From Eucommia ulmoides (lineage: Eukaryota; Streptophyta; Magnoliopsida; Garryales; Eucommiaceae), in contig CM028330.1 of the NCBI GenBank assembly GCA_016647705.1, forward strand, positions 31,894,649 through 31,958,648: a stretch of 64,000 nt of DNA, in the 5' to 3' direction. Below the pieces are notes generated by a model. That model saw only the letters and a list, made by a program, of their open reading frames with translations. It made no database searches and had not been told where the DNA came from. Shown piece by piece: positions 11,107 to 23,235 of this stretch. A program made the position numbers and the translations under genes. Positions within the stretch are counted from its first letter, which is position 1; every line of letters starts with the position of its first letter.

Positions 11107-11302
11107 TTTACACAAACCTTCTCTTATTTTTATTTAAGATATTAATTTGACCCCTTTTTATTTTAATGTTTTGAAACCTTACAATTTGATCCCCAAAATT
11201 TTTAATTTACCCAAATTATTTACACGATCCACCCTAAATATTTTCGAAATATTTTTAAAATGCAGTTTAGATTATACGCATAACAAAGATCCGGGTCTTA
11301 CA

Positions 11303-12780
11303 ACTTTTTATTGAACTCGTTTTGTTATTGAGCTTAGGTTATAGATTCTATAGACTCGATGAGTATCGTATTAGTAGGTGGATCATAGGATATGTTGTTG
11401 AATTGAAACAATTGGCTTAAAGGTGTTTACTGTTTTCTATATAAATTATCAAATTATATTTTCGTATTAAATTGGTAAAAAAAAAGTGTTGCTAAAAATA
11501 GACAGTTTTATGATGTTAAATGGATCAAGTAGAATTTTAAAAGTGAAAAATAATTTTTATTGTCCTGCTATGCCATAGTCATCTTGCCAAGAGGGCATGT
11601 CCTGTGAGATGTGGTTGGCCCTTACATGAGGGCATGTCCTATAGGACGTTGTTGTTGTGACCTAGAAGGAGGACAAGTCCTGCAGGTGGTTGAATATATT
11701 GTTGATATGTTAGACCTGACAGGAGGGTAAGTCCTGCAGGTAGTTGATTATGTTGCTGATATGGTAGTTTATACCATTATGTTGCTCCTACTATTGGAGA
11801 TATTGAATGATCCCTGACAATGATAGCCACCTTAGATGACACAGTTTTATAGGTTATGGTACTGTCGTAACTTCCGATCGTAAGGTAAAACGATCATACA
11901 GCTAGTAGAAAAATACGTGTGCGATATTTTCTAATATATAAAAATAATTTGTTTAGTTAATTTAAATGTATCGTTTTATTGTGGTGATAGTGGTGAAATT
12001 TTATTTCAGCTCAGTGTGCAATTATATTTATATCATATTATGAAAAGAGGTATTTGGTAAATATACTTAATCCATAAATTCTTTTTATATTATGAAGACA
12101 ACGTGTACATTGTCTTTTATGTAAATTTTCAAATTATATTTTCGTACTAAAATGTGAAAGTAAAAGGTTTATTAAAGTGGATTATTTTATAACATGATGC
12201 GAATCAAATAAATTTCTAAATATGAAAAGTGATTTTTTTATCTGACTACAACATAGTCGTCTCTTCATGAGGGCATGTCCTACGAGATGTGGTTAGTCCA
12301 TACAGAAGAGCATGTCCTATAAGATATTGTGTTCAGACATGACAAGAGGGCAAGCCCTGCAGGTAGTTGATATATGTTTTTGTTATTATTGTTGTTGTTG
12401 ATGATGATGATTATCATCATAATATGGTGGTTTATACCATGATATGGTGGTTTATACCACGTCTTGACTTCTACCATTGGAGATATTAAATGGCCCTGAC
12501 ACTAATTGCAACATTAGATTGCATAGATAAACATGTTACAATACTGTTATAACCCCTAATCGTGAGGTAAACAATCATATGACTAGCAAGGAAGTATGGT
12601 ATTTTATTATAAAAAAAAAAAAAAAAGTGAGTTGATCTGTCGATTTAATTCAATTGTTCTGTTATAATAATATTTTTATTGGGATTCAGATACTGTCCAG
12701 TGTGGTCATATTTTATTAGAAAGTAGGATTTTGATAAAAAAAAATAATTGATCCATAAAATATTTTACATTATGAAGACA
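11303..12780 (+). mobile_element. Two tandem LTR-like fragments related to the Tekay/Del-type LTR
   Basis: GGCATGTCCTGTGAGATG at about 11590 and a diverged version near 12268 are each followed by a CCTGCAGGT block, a microsatellite, and TTGGAGATATT. The same order occurs in reverse complement in the LTR at 38183-40172 (38700-39190). So 11330-12030 and 12031-12720 are two diverged copies of an LTR segment in the opposite orientation. No coding sequence. The boundaries are approximate. Confidence 0.55.
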
Positions 12781-13330
12781 GTACACCAATAAAATATTCA
12801 AATGCATATTGGTTCACTACTAATAATAAGTGGAGTCGGAGTGTGGGGTAATTGTTGAAACTTTTGGGGGGCTATATGTAATATTTTTATATACATGTTA
12901 CGCGACTATTGACCATTTGTGACGTATCTAATTTTTGTAATTTGACATGTATTTATGTGTTTCGAGACATATTTATGTGCTTTAGACATATTTAAGTGAT
13001 TAAGAAGTATTTATATATTTTGGGATGTAATTATGTGATTTGAGAGGTATTTGTATATTTTCAAACGTATTTCAAGTTAAATTATGTTGATATTTATGGA
13101 AAAATTTACGAGATTATTGAAATTTTAATATGAATATTGGAAATTGTTTATTTTTAGTCTCACAGGACAGTTCTTAAGGAATTGGGCTATCTATCGGTTA
13201 AGATGTTGGTTGTTACAATCTGTTGGCTTGAATGTTGGATGAAATTGATGAATGCTGGTTATGGGATATAGCAATAGACTTGAAAAGTTATGCCAAGTAG
13301 AAAAATTATTGAGGTCGTAGACCTATTGGA
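12781..13330. repeat. AT-rich interior with a degenerate short tandem repeat
   Basis: Between about 12935 and 13075 variants of GACATATTTATGTGCTTT recur about every 25 bp, roughly five times. The rest is unclassified; no gene is visible. Confidence 0.45.
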
Positions 13331-13559
13331 ATTGAGATAGATCCAATCCAAGTGAGATTACCATAATATTTAAAAATATATATATATTTGTTGGTTCTAT
13401 ACAGACACTATTGCTATTTTATCAAAATAGTACAGCGGGAGCGTGGTAGTGACTTTCAGTTATTATTGGTTAACTGAAAGTGACTAATACGGTACGATTT
13501 TGAATTATTATTATTTTGAACAAAATTTCGATGACAAAATTTATTTAAGGGGGATAGAT
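13331..13559 (+). other. 3' end of gypsy interior with polypurine tract
   Basis: AACAAAATTTCGATGACAAA followed by TTTATTTAAGGGGGATAGAT leads straight into the LTR start. This is the usual pol terminus and polypurine tract of plant Ty3/gypsy elements; the coding frame is lost. A diverged copy lies at 20100-20307, and in inverse at 20535-20770. Confidence 0.7.
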
Positions 13560-14704
13560 TGTAATATCCCAAAATTTTATATTTTTGAAAATGTTATTTT
13601 AATATTTTTGGTATAAATAATATTTGATAATTTTGGAGTTAAATATTAATTTTAAATTGATTTTTAAAAGTTTTGGGACTATTGCGTTGTTTAAAATATA
13701 TTTTTAAGAGTTTTTGGGTGTAATTAATATTTTTTTTATTTAAAGAGGGGTGATTAGTGTAAATAAATAAAATAAAATATAATAAATATATTAATGTGGC
13801 TGAAATAATTATTTTGTTGAATTCTAACCGTTAAATTTAATGAAATAATTATGATTATGTGGAAACTATGTGTACTGTATGTTTATGTGTTTAATTGTTA
13901 AATTAAATTAGATACACGTATTAGAGGGGTTGAAATTGTATTGAGCCAAAAATTTTATTTGAATTTGTATATAATATTTGTAATAAATATATTCATTATT
14001 TACTATTGTAAAAAAATTAACGTGATAAATCGATAATTAAGAATTATCACCGAAATTTGTAAAATTTATCAGATTTTACTGTTGAAAAAAAAATTGATTC
14101 AATGAAACGATAATTATAATTATCGCCGTTATTTGTAAAAAATTGATACTTATCCCCATATTGCTAATTTGGACCACTGGGCATATTAGTAATCAACATA
14201 TGGGTAGTTGATATCAAATATTATTATTTTTTATGTGGAATAAAAAAAAATTACATATGGGGATAAGTAATACAAGTGTATGTACACATATGTTAATATG
14301 AGGAAGCATTATATAAACCTATGCCCATCAAATAATGATAATATTAGTTGATATGTAATAATAGTGACCCACATGGGCAACTACTCTGTCGCTGTCGCTA
14401 GTTGAAATTATCCATTTATTTGATACTTTAATTTGCCATTATTTTAAAAGTGATAGATCAAAATTATAGTCTTGTAAAAAAAATTCAATATTTATTTATA
14501 AAATGAAATATTAGTCGTGTAGGTTAGTGTTAATTCTCTGAGGGGAGGAACCGCGTGGCAGCCCTGGGAAATTGGGACGTTACAGAGTGATATCAGATCA
14601 AAATTATCAGTAATATTAATTTATTTATAAATAGTAGAATATTTGGTGTAGAATTCCTCAATAAGAGAAACTGAGTGGCGGCTTTGGAAAATCGGGTCGT
14701 TACA
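13560..14704 (+). repeat. Gypsy 3' LTR of the skeleton element (1145 bp)
   Basis: It starts TGTAATATCCC right after the polypurine tract and ends GGTCGTTACA. An internal GGACGTTACA at 14575-14584, followed by a GATATCAGATCA stretch, mimics an LTR end plus primer site. The same arrangement in the 5' copy shows that the true end is 14704. The matching LTR in copy 2 is 35991-37135. Confidence 0.8.
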
Positions 14705-15455
14705 GTATCTATCACGTAGTAATTATTCAAGACATTAATTCAGTATATTCGTATTGAGGTGATAGAAGCTCCTTGTGGAAGAAACTCATATTTTTTGTAT
14801 TTGTGCGCTTGAGAGGATTAAACACGTTTGCGATTGTGTCTACTCAGGGTAGTTAAGTTTCGATCTTTTTCTTGTGAAAAATATTAGAGTTTGATCTTTA
14901 TCTTATTAAAAAGGTTAGGTTATTCTTTTCATTTTAAAAGAATTAAGTTTTGATTTATCCAGCAATTGAATTATTTTTTGAGTAATTTGTAAAGATTCAT
15001 CATTCCCTGTGAAAATAATAAGTAAGAGAGTGTTCGGTTTATCTTTAACCTCGTCATCTTTAGCTTGATAAAAGATAGAGTTCATCCTTGACCTGTGAAA
15101 AGGGTAAATTGTAAAGGTTGATTATGTGCCTGTAAAAGAATCATGAGTTGTAAGGGTTTGGTTCATACCTGGTAAAGAAATCAAGAGATTTAGTGGATTG
15201 AGAATCTACGTGGAGCACGAGGGACTGGACGTAGGCAACATTAACTTGACCGAACCAAGATAAATTCGTATGTGCTATGTTTATTTATTTTCTATCATGT
15301 GTTCTGGTGTGCATTTAGAATTAAATATATATCCGCTGCATATAAAGATAATAATTGATTTAGGGAAATTAATTATTTGTGTTTAAGTGGTTGATTGTTA
15401 AATTTTAGTACTATCCAATTCACCCTCCCTTAGGTAGTAGCTCTTTGGGCCAACA
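14705..15455 (+). mobile_element. Copia-like LTR remnant
   Basis: It ends CCAATTCACCCTCCCTTAGG, then CTTTGGGCCAACA, the style of end seen in many plant Ty1/copia LTRs. The stretch at 15190-15260 (GAGGGACTGGACGTAGGC and CCGAACCAAGATAAATTC) resembles the U5 region of such LTRs. Upstream is a degenerate 40-50-bp repeat based on CTTGTGAAAA. The left end is not defined and no primer site follows. Confidence 0.5.
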
Positions 15456-15748
15456 GTCCTAATGATAGAACTTGATTATTACCTCTTTTCTTTCTTAGAT
15501 GATATTATGTTAGCAGTAGGCTCTTTTCGCTTTCGTGGGAAGGCAAGGCCCCTAATACCCCTGTTAAAGGGCGCGCTTCAAAACGCGCTCAAGGTTGGCT
15601 TGGGATATCAGCACTTAGGATTTCCTAAAGGATGTACTTGCCCCTAGTCTTCTACTACTAGGAGTATCTGCGAGAGCCTCAAGTTGCTGGCCAATCGACG
15701 ACTAGGTTATCTGGTACTTCTATGGGTCACAAGCCAGCTATCCTTTTT
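15456..15748 (+). other. Unclassified segment between two LTRs
   Basis: The open frame 15462-15647 (61 codons, longer in copy 2 at 37896-38237 because of indels) has no domain I recognise. The frame differs between two otherwise nearly identical copies, which argues against a real gene. Confidence 0.3.
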
Positions 15749-17285
15749 TGTCACACCCCACCCGAGGCCCCAACGCCCAAGGTCAGCGTGACCTCTACTT
15801 GATGTTACCCGACTAACTACAAATATACAATACTATTAATTGATATAGATTTTTAAAATATTTACCAACTCAAAATTACCGGTTATACAAAATGACTATT
15901 CAGTAACAAAACTATAAAAAAGTTCCAACTCACTCGCTTCCAACAGTTGTCCTAATATCCTTGAAATAAAACCACAAAATTCTCGGACTCTACCTAACGC
16001 CAATAGTGGACCCGTCTCTAGTTAAGGTACCTGAGATAAAATATTTTATCGGTGTACCGTCTTCATAATATAAAAATAATTTATGAATCAAATACATTTA
16101 TCGGAATTCACTTTCCTATAATAGAATATAATCACAATGATATTTATAAAGCATAATATAACCGCACTGAACGATAATGAAATTCACATATATCATCAAG
16201 ATATAACAACTAAATATAAATCAACCAATCAAATCACTTCTATATAATAAAATACCAGAAATATATTTTCCTACTAACCATATGATCGTTTCACCTCACG
16301 ATTCGAGAGTTATAATAGGACCGTAACCTGTACAACTGTGCAATACAAGGTTGCCATTAGTATTGGGGTTATTCAATATCTCCAATGGGTAGGAGTCAAC
16401 ACATGGTATAATCTACCATATTAGGAAGATAATCATCATCGCCAACAACAACAAAAAAAAAAAAAAATGATAACAGCCACCTGCAGGATTCGCCCTTCTG
16501 TCAGGTCACAACACAACGTCCTATAAGACATGCATTCCTGTTAGGACCAATAACATCTCACAGGACATGCCTTCCTATCGAGATCACACTTTAGCATATC
16601 AGTATAATAATAAAAAACTACTTTTCACATTTAACCTTTACTTGATCCATTTAAAGATTATAAAATAATCAATTTTAATAAACTTTTTCTTTTTACATTT
16701 TTGTATGAAATATAATTGGCAATTTACATAGAAAATAATACACTCACCATCGATAATTCCGCTGGCTTTTCACACTACTGTCGTAACCTTGATGGAGTCG
16801 ACCTCGCTTGTGAACCTAATAACGACAGAGCCTAAACTAAGAATTTAACTAAATAAATCTAATATGCAATACGTGAAATTTGTGATACTAAAATGTAATT
16901 TTTCCATTCCCAAATTTTCTGATTATGCGAAACTATTAAACTCCCAACTTCTTAATCCAATATTAACTGTACAAAAATTATTATAACAATAATTACAAAA
17001 AATTTCTAATTATAGTTTAATCTATAGAAAAATTATTCAATAAAAATACTAAAAATTTGAAGTTTAGAATTTCTATTATAAATTAAATTTTCACCCTTTA
17101 AATATTTTATTTAAAATTATAAATCTAATATGTGTGTGTGTACACACACACACACCACACACACACACACATATATATATACCTACATGTATAATACTTG
17201 GAACCTAACAAATAAAAAAAAAAGTTACCTCAAGTGGGTCAATATCCAAAAAAGAAGAGAGAGAAAGAGAGTTTGAAAAGTGAAA
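15749..17285 (-). repeat. Tekay/Del-type LTR, truncated by the assembly gap
   Basis: It begins TGTCACACCCCACCC and matches 38183-39720, the first three quarters of the complete LTR in copy 2. It stops at the N run. It includes a (TG)n/(AC)n palindrome at about 17130-17172. Indel differences from copy 2 are denser here than in the first 9 kb. Confidence 0.8.
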
Positions 17286-17385
17286 NNNNNNNNNNNNNNN
17301 NNNNNNNNNNNNNNNNNNNNNNNNNNNNNNNNNNNNNNNNNNNNNNNNNNNNNNNNNNNNNNNNNNNNNNNNNNNNNNNNNNNNN
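17286..17385. other. Assembly gap, 100 N
   Basis: Exactly 100 N, the conventional size for a scaffold gap of unknown length. Confidence 0.98.
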
Positions 17386-18611
17386 TGTCGTGTCTACAAC
17401 TGGCCCTCTTTGTCATGCGAGTTTACTTGTAATGACAATGAAGGAGACACAAACATTTTGTTCCATGAGATATGAAAAGTAAAGACAATAAATTTAAACT
17501 AACCAATCTAGGAAAACATTAAATTCCTTTAGGAAAGTGAATACTTGGGACTTATTGCATCATTCTCAGGGAATACAAAAAACTAACCTCCTAGGAACAT
17601 AAATACTTTGGACTCGTTGAATCATCACTAGGGTGCAGTAGCTTCCATGGAAAGATATACATTGGACTCATTTTATCATCCTTTAGGAAAACTACATTAT
17701 TTCCCAACGGGTAAGGAATTTTCTCCAAGAAAGCGAAATGGCCAATCTTAGAGGATTACACCATCGGTCTGTAGATTACCGACTCATCGCCAACTCCGTA
17801 TCTTCCTAGGAAAACGAATACTTCAAAATCGCTGGCATCATCTATAAGAATACTACATTCCTTCCTAACGGGTAAGAAATCTTCTCAAATGAGGCTGAAT
17901 GATCGGTCTAGAGGATTACGCTGCAACGTTTGGAGAATGATGACTCATCTCCATATTCGTAGTTTCTTAGGAAAGTGAATACTTTGGAATCACTGTATCA
18001 TCTATAGGAATACTACATTCCTTCCTAACGGGTAAGGAATCTTCTTAAATGAGGCTAAATGACAAATCCTAGAGGATTACGCCATAGCATTTGGAGAATG
18101 ATAACTCATCGCCATCTCCTGGTTATAACCGTGTCCATTTAGGGGCTTTCCTACATACCTCAGATTGTTGAGAATCAGGCTAAATATAGTTCTAACAGGA
18201 ATAATAAATCAATATTGGGTGAAAAGGTTATGGGTTAGAGAAACCAATTTTGGGTTATCTTCTCAGTCTGAGACTGAAGCCTACAAGGAAACAATAAATT
18301 AAACATTTTATTTATTTATTTCAAAGCATCAGGCCATTACGTAGTTTTAGACTTTTATTTTGTTTATTTTTTATTTTAACCGAACCCGAATAAGGTTTCC
18401 TACATATCTCAGATTGTTAAGCATCAGGTTAAATGTAGTTCTAACACTTGATGTAAATCAATATTTGGTGGAAAAGGTTCTTGGTTGAAGGGATGAACTC
18501 ATTTCCTTGTTCCTCGTGTTCAGCTAGTGGTAGGCCATTAGAGGTTTGTCTTGGATATTCATGATGGGTTCTTCGGAACAATGGAAGCAGTGAATCCAAC
18601 GCCCTTTCCAA
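17386..18611. repeat. Unclassified repeat region with a roughly 160-bp tandem repeat
   Basis: CCTAACGGGTAAGGAATCTTC-like blocks recur at 17703, 17864 and 18024 (periods 161 and 160). Each is followed by AGAGGATTACGCC and ACTCATCGCCA, with degenerate extra units from about 17520. A second pair of repeats, TTTCCTACATACCTCAGATT at about 18144 and 18387, is 243 bp apart. On the minus strand these resemble the GAGATATGTAGG-type tracts of some plant gypsy elements. No gene. Confidence 0.6.
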
Positions 18612-18663
18612 AGGTCAATTTGTAACCTTTAAAATTCTAGCCTTACCCTTAAACCAAATTCAT

Positions 18664-20090
18664 TGTTGAACCCAAGGTTTTGGTGAACAATTAAGTATTG
18701 ATATTTTTTGTGAAACTAATGGTTTTATCGAGTGTTTAAGATTTATAGTTCCATACATGTGATTAAGAAGAAGATCTGATGAAAAAAACATAGAGGGTGC
18801 AAGATGGACGTAAAGAAAATGTCAAAAATATAGAAGACTTCGAAGAAAAATTGGTGAAAACAACTATTTACTTATATACTCTTAATGCAACCCGAATTAG
18901 GAACACATGTGACACTTAAAATGAGTTAATTCTATGTGTCATGATAATAAATGATAAATTTAAGATCCTAAAATGAGATATTATTTGTGCTTCTTATGCA
19001 AAATAAATTTGATAATTGACGTAATTGAAAATTATGTTTTAAACTATAAAAAATTGAGTTTTTGGGTCAATTCGATCAATCGAGAAAAGTAATTGGTCAA
19101 CTGAATCAACAGTGAGTTTTAGGAGTTAAAACGAAGTGCTATTAATCCAATCGGTCAACTGAATAAAGAAGGTCGGTCAACCATTTGAAACAGTAGTTGA
19201 AATGCATAAGAAAGTGAGTACACTGATCCAATCGATCAACTGAATTGAGATAGTCAATCAACCATTTGAGTCAGTAGATGAAATGGTAGAAAAGTGGAAG
19301 ACACTAATCCAATCGGTCAATCGATTAGGTATAATCAGTCAACCGGTTGGTGTTGTGCCAACGGCTAATTGGAAGCTGGCACAGGTCAGTCAATTAATTG
19401 GTGTAAATCGGTCAACCGACTGATTTAGTTGGGATTTCGGCTGATTTGGTCTCTTGGTAAAAAACTATACGTTTTTTATGATTCCAAGAGATGGATCTGG
19501 GAGATTTGAATATAATTGAGATATTAACAACCTATTATGTGATCCCTATTGATATGGTCCATATATTTTGAGATTCTACTGATTGAAATGATTTAATACT
19601 TCCTATTTTTATGGTTTTAAATTGAGAATAGTTTTATGGACTTAAATGAGAGATTTGAAATTTATTTTTAAGTGGAATATACTTGAGATGAAAGGTAATG
19701 ATATATGGGGTATTAGAGTGTCATTTTACGTCATATCTTTGAAAAACTAACTGTTGAGTTTAGTAAATCAAGAACTATCAGTTTGAGCGTTTATAAGAGT
19801 GAAATTTATGCTAAGATTTTTACGAGAGATTTGCTATAAGTTCTTGATCTAAAGCGCTTGTTATTTGGCGTCACCGATTGGAGTTATACTACATTGTCAT
19901 TACCTTCGGTGTTTTCCCGATGAGATCTATCAAAGCTTTATTAATTTGCCTTGAAGATTTATTTTTCTTTAATTGCTTGGTATAGGATTGTTAGAAAAAT
20001 CGTTTTGAACTTAAAAGCCAGAAAACCTTTTTAAACGATTTCTACCTAATTATCTAATTACGTGTTAAATTTGTGTTACCCACTTTATTT
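18664..20090 (+). mobile_element. Copia-like LTR segment in the left palindrome arm
   Basis: It starts TGTTGAACCCAAGGTTTTGG and contains many GGTCAACCGA-type repeats between 19070 and 19440, a feature of some plant copia LTRs. The right end runs directly into gypsy sequence without a clean CA terminus. The same segment lies inverted at about 20800-22230. Confidence 0.4.
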
Positions 20091-20699
20091 ATTGATCAGA
20101 TTTGAGATTACCGTAATATTTAAAAAATATATATTTGTTGGTCCTATACAGACACTATTGCTATTTTTATCAGAATAGCACATCGGGAGCGTGGTGGTGA
20201 TGTTCGGTTATTATTGGTTAATCGAGAGTGATTAGTATGGTGAGATTTTGAAATATTATTGTTTTGAACAAAATTTCGAGGACGAAATTTATTTAAGGAG
20301 GGTAGATTGTAATATCCAAAAAATTTATATTTTTGAAAAAATTATTTTAGTATTTTTGGTATAAATAATATTTGATAATTTTGGGAGTAAAAGTATATTT
20401 TAAACAACACAATAGTCCCAAAACTTTTAAAAATCAATTTAAAATTAATATTTACTCCCAAAATTATCAAATATTATTTATACCAAAAATATTAAAATAT
20501 TTTTTTCAAAAATATAAATTTTTGGGAAATTACAATCTACCCTCCTTAAATAAATTTCGTCCTCGAAATTTTGTTCAAAACAATAATAATTCAAAACGCA
20601 CCATACTAATCATTCTCGATTAACTAATAATAACCGAACGTCACCACCACACTCCCAATGTGCTATTCTGATAAAAATAGCAATAGCATCTGTATAGAA

Positions 20700-20702
<3 letters not shown>

Positions 20703-20762
<60 letters not shown>
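20703..20762. repeat. (AT)n microsatellite
   Basis: About 58 bp of uninterrupted AT in the right palindrome arm. The left arm has only a short AT tract at the same place. Confidence 0.95.
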
Positions 20763-20763
<1 letters not shown>

Positions 20764-22268
20764 AATATTACGGTAATCTCAAATCTGATCAATAAATAAA
20801 GTGGGTAACACAAATTTAACACGTAATTAGATAATTAGGCAGAAATCGTTTAAAAAGGTTTTCTGGCTTTTAAATTTAAAACGATTTTTCTAACAATCCT
20901 ATACCAAGCAATTAAAGAAAAATAAATCTTCAAGGCAAATTAATAAAGCTTGGATAGATCTCATCGGAAAAACACCGAAGGTAATGACAATGTAGCAAGT
21001 ATAACTCCAATCGGTGACACCAAATAACAAGAGCTTTAGATCAAGAACTTATAGCAAATCTCTCGTAAAAATCTTAGCGTAAATCTCACTCTTATAAAAA
21101 CTCAAACTGATAGTTCTTGATTTACTAAACTCAACAGCTAGTTTTTCAAAGATTTGCCATAAAATGACACTCTAATACTCCATATATCATTACCTTTCAT
21201 CTCAGGTATATTCCACTTAAAAATAAATTTCAAATATCTCATTTAAGTCCATAAAACTATTCTCAATTTAAAACCATAAAAATAGGAAGTATTAAATCAT
21301 TTCAATTAGGATAATCTCAAAATATATGGACTATATCAATAGGGATCACATAATAGGTTGTTAATATCTTAATTATATTCAAATCTCCCAGATCCCTCTC
21401 TTGGAATCATAAAAAACGTATAGTTTTTTACCAAGAGACCAAATCAGCCGAAATCCCAACTGAATCAGTCGGTTGATCGATTTACACCAGTTAATTGACT
21501 GACCTGTGCCAGCTTCCAATTAGCCGTTGGCACAACACCAACTGGTTAACTAATTATACCCAATCGATTGACCGATTGGATTAGTGTCTTCTACTTTTCT
21601 ACTATTTCATCTACTCACTCAAACAGTTGATCAACTATCTCAATTCAGTTGATCGATTGGATCAGTGTACTTACTTTCTTTTGCATTTCAGCTACTGTTT
21701 CAAATGGTTGACCGACCTTCTTTATTCAGTTGACCGATTGGATTAATAGCACTTTGTTTTAACTCCCAAAACTCACTGTTTGATTCAGTTGACCAATTAC
21801 TTTTCTCGGTTGACCGAATTAACCCAAAAACTCAATTTTTTATGCTTTAAAACATAATTTTCAATTACGTCAATTATAAAATTTGTTTCACACAAGGAGC
21901 ACATACAATATCTCATTTTAGGATCTTAAATTTATCATTTCTTATCATGACACATAGAATTAACTCATTTTTAAGTGTCACATGTGTTCCTAATTCGGGT
22001 TGCATTAAGAGTATATAAGTAAATAGTTGTTTTCACCAATTTTTCTTCGAAGTCTTCTATATTTTTGACATTTTATTTACGTCTATCTTGCACCCTTTAT
22101 ATTTTTTTCATCAAATCTTCTTCTTAATCACATGTATGGAACTATAAATATGAAACACTCGATAAAACCATTAGTTCCACAAAAAATATCAATACTTAAT
22201 TGTTCACCAAAACCTTGGGTTCAACAATGAATTTGGTTCAAGGGTAATGCTAGAATTTTAAAGGTTAC

Positions 22269-22431
22269 AAATTGTCCTTTTCTATATATATATATATAGA
22301 AAGGGATATTAAGAAAAAAAAGAGGTTATATAATTGGGGTCCTTTATGGATTTCGGTCTGGATTCTGGCTTCGGATTTTAAGTAGAATTTCTAACTCTTT
22401 TAATATATGTATTTAATTTTCCTATTGTGTG
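22269..22431. other. Junction between palindrome and duplicated block
   Basis: It contains a short perfect dyad, TCTATATATATATATATAGA, at about 22283-22302, then unclassified sequence that may be diverged gypsy LTR. Nothing here marks the true start of the duplication, because copy 1 is cut by the window edge. Confidence 0.4.
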
Positions 22432-23235
22432 ATTTATGTTATTATTGTTGTTGAATTCTAACTGTTAAATTTTATGAAATAATTATAATTATGTGGAAAC
22501 TATGTCTAATACATGTTTATGTATTTAATTGTTGCATTAAATTAGACCCTGACTTACAACCCCACAATTTTAATTACAGGACCGGTGGGAATGTAACTAC
22601 GCCAAAAATTTTATTTGTATATAATATTTGTAATAAATATATTATTATTTCTCCGTTGTAAAAAAATTGATGCGATAAATCGATAATTAAAAATTATCAC
22701 CGAAATTTGTAAAATTTATCAGATTTTACCGTTTAAAAAAAAATTGATTCGATGAAACGATAATTATAATTATCACCGTTGTTTGTAAAAATTTGATACT
22801 TATCCCTATATTGTTAATTCAGACTACTGGGCATATTAGTAATCCACATATGGGTTGTTGATATCAAATATTATTATTATTTTATGTCGAATAAAAAAAT
22901 TACTTATGGGGATAAATAATACATGTGTATGTACCCATATGTTAATATGAGAAGCATTATATAAACCTATGCCAATCAAATAATGATAATATTAGTTGAT
23001 ATGTAATAATAGTGGCCCACATGGGCAACCACTCTGTCGCCGTCACTAGTTAAAATAATCCATTCATTTGATACTTTAATTCGCCATTATTTTAAAAATG
23101 AAAGATCAAAATTATTTGTAAAGAAAATTTGATATTTAATTATAAAATGAAATATTAGTCGTACGGGTTAGTGTTAATTCTCCGAGGGGAGAAACCGCGT
23201 GGAGGCCCTGGGAAACCGAGACATTACAGAATGGT

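Larger units (their letters stand above)
8244..11302 (-). mobile_element. Solo LTR, 3059 bp, of a Tekay/Del-like gypsy element
   Basis: The sequence begins TGTCACACCCCG and ends GGGTCTTACA, and is flanked exactly by ACTTT (8239-8243 and 11303-11307). No internal coding region lies between the ends, so this is one LTR left by recombination. The minus orientation is inferred from the related LTR at 38183-40172, which has the same kind of ends and an adjacent polypurine tract. It carries a 42-bp tandem repeat, a 352-bp tandem duplication and a long TC/TA/GA hairpin. ORFs inside it (such as 8839-9120, 9731-10114, 10555-10860) are repeat translations. The duplicate is 30674-33732. Confidence 0.85.
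18612..22268. repeat. 3.6-kb imperfect palindrome (inverted duplication)
   Basis: The left arm (about 18612-20390) and right arm (about 20452-22268) are reverse complements with roughly 4-6% mismatch by eye plus indels, around a spacer of about 60 bp. Each arm contains a copia-like LTR segment joined to the 3' terminus, polypurine tract and first bases of the gypsy LTR (LTR start at 20308 on plus and 20534 on minus). The centre is inside the LTR U3. The ORF at 20372-20623 spans the centre and is not a gene. Confidence 0.85.

Noticed and set aside
14575-14600. LTR end at 14584 followed by a Met-tRNA primer site
   Set aside because: Comparison with the 5' LTR shows that the LTR continues to 14704, where a true end is followed by a primer site in the 5' copy (6336). 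The internal block is an LTR-internal repeat of the terminus.
15462-15647. 61-codon ORF (113 codons at 37896) as a small gene
   Set aside because: The frame changes between the two nearly identical copies through one-base indels and reads into an LTR.
20610-20822. Membrane-like 70-codon ORF (alternating Ile-Tyr)
   Set aside because: It is the translation of a 58-bp AT microsatellite.
18612-22268. Palindrome as a sequencing fold-back artefact
   Set aside because: The arms differ by several percent and by indels, whereas a fold-back of one molecule would give matching arms.
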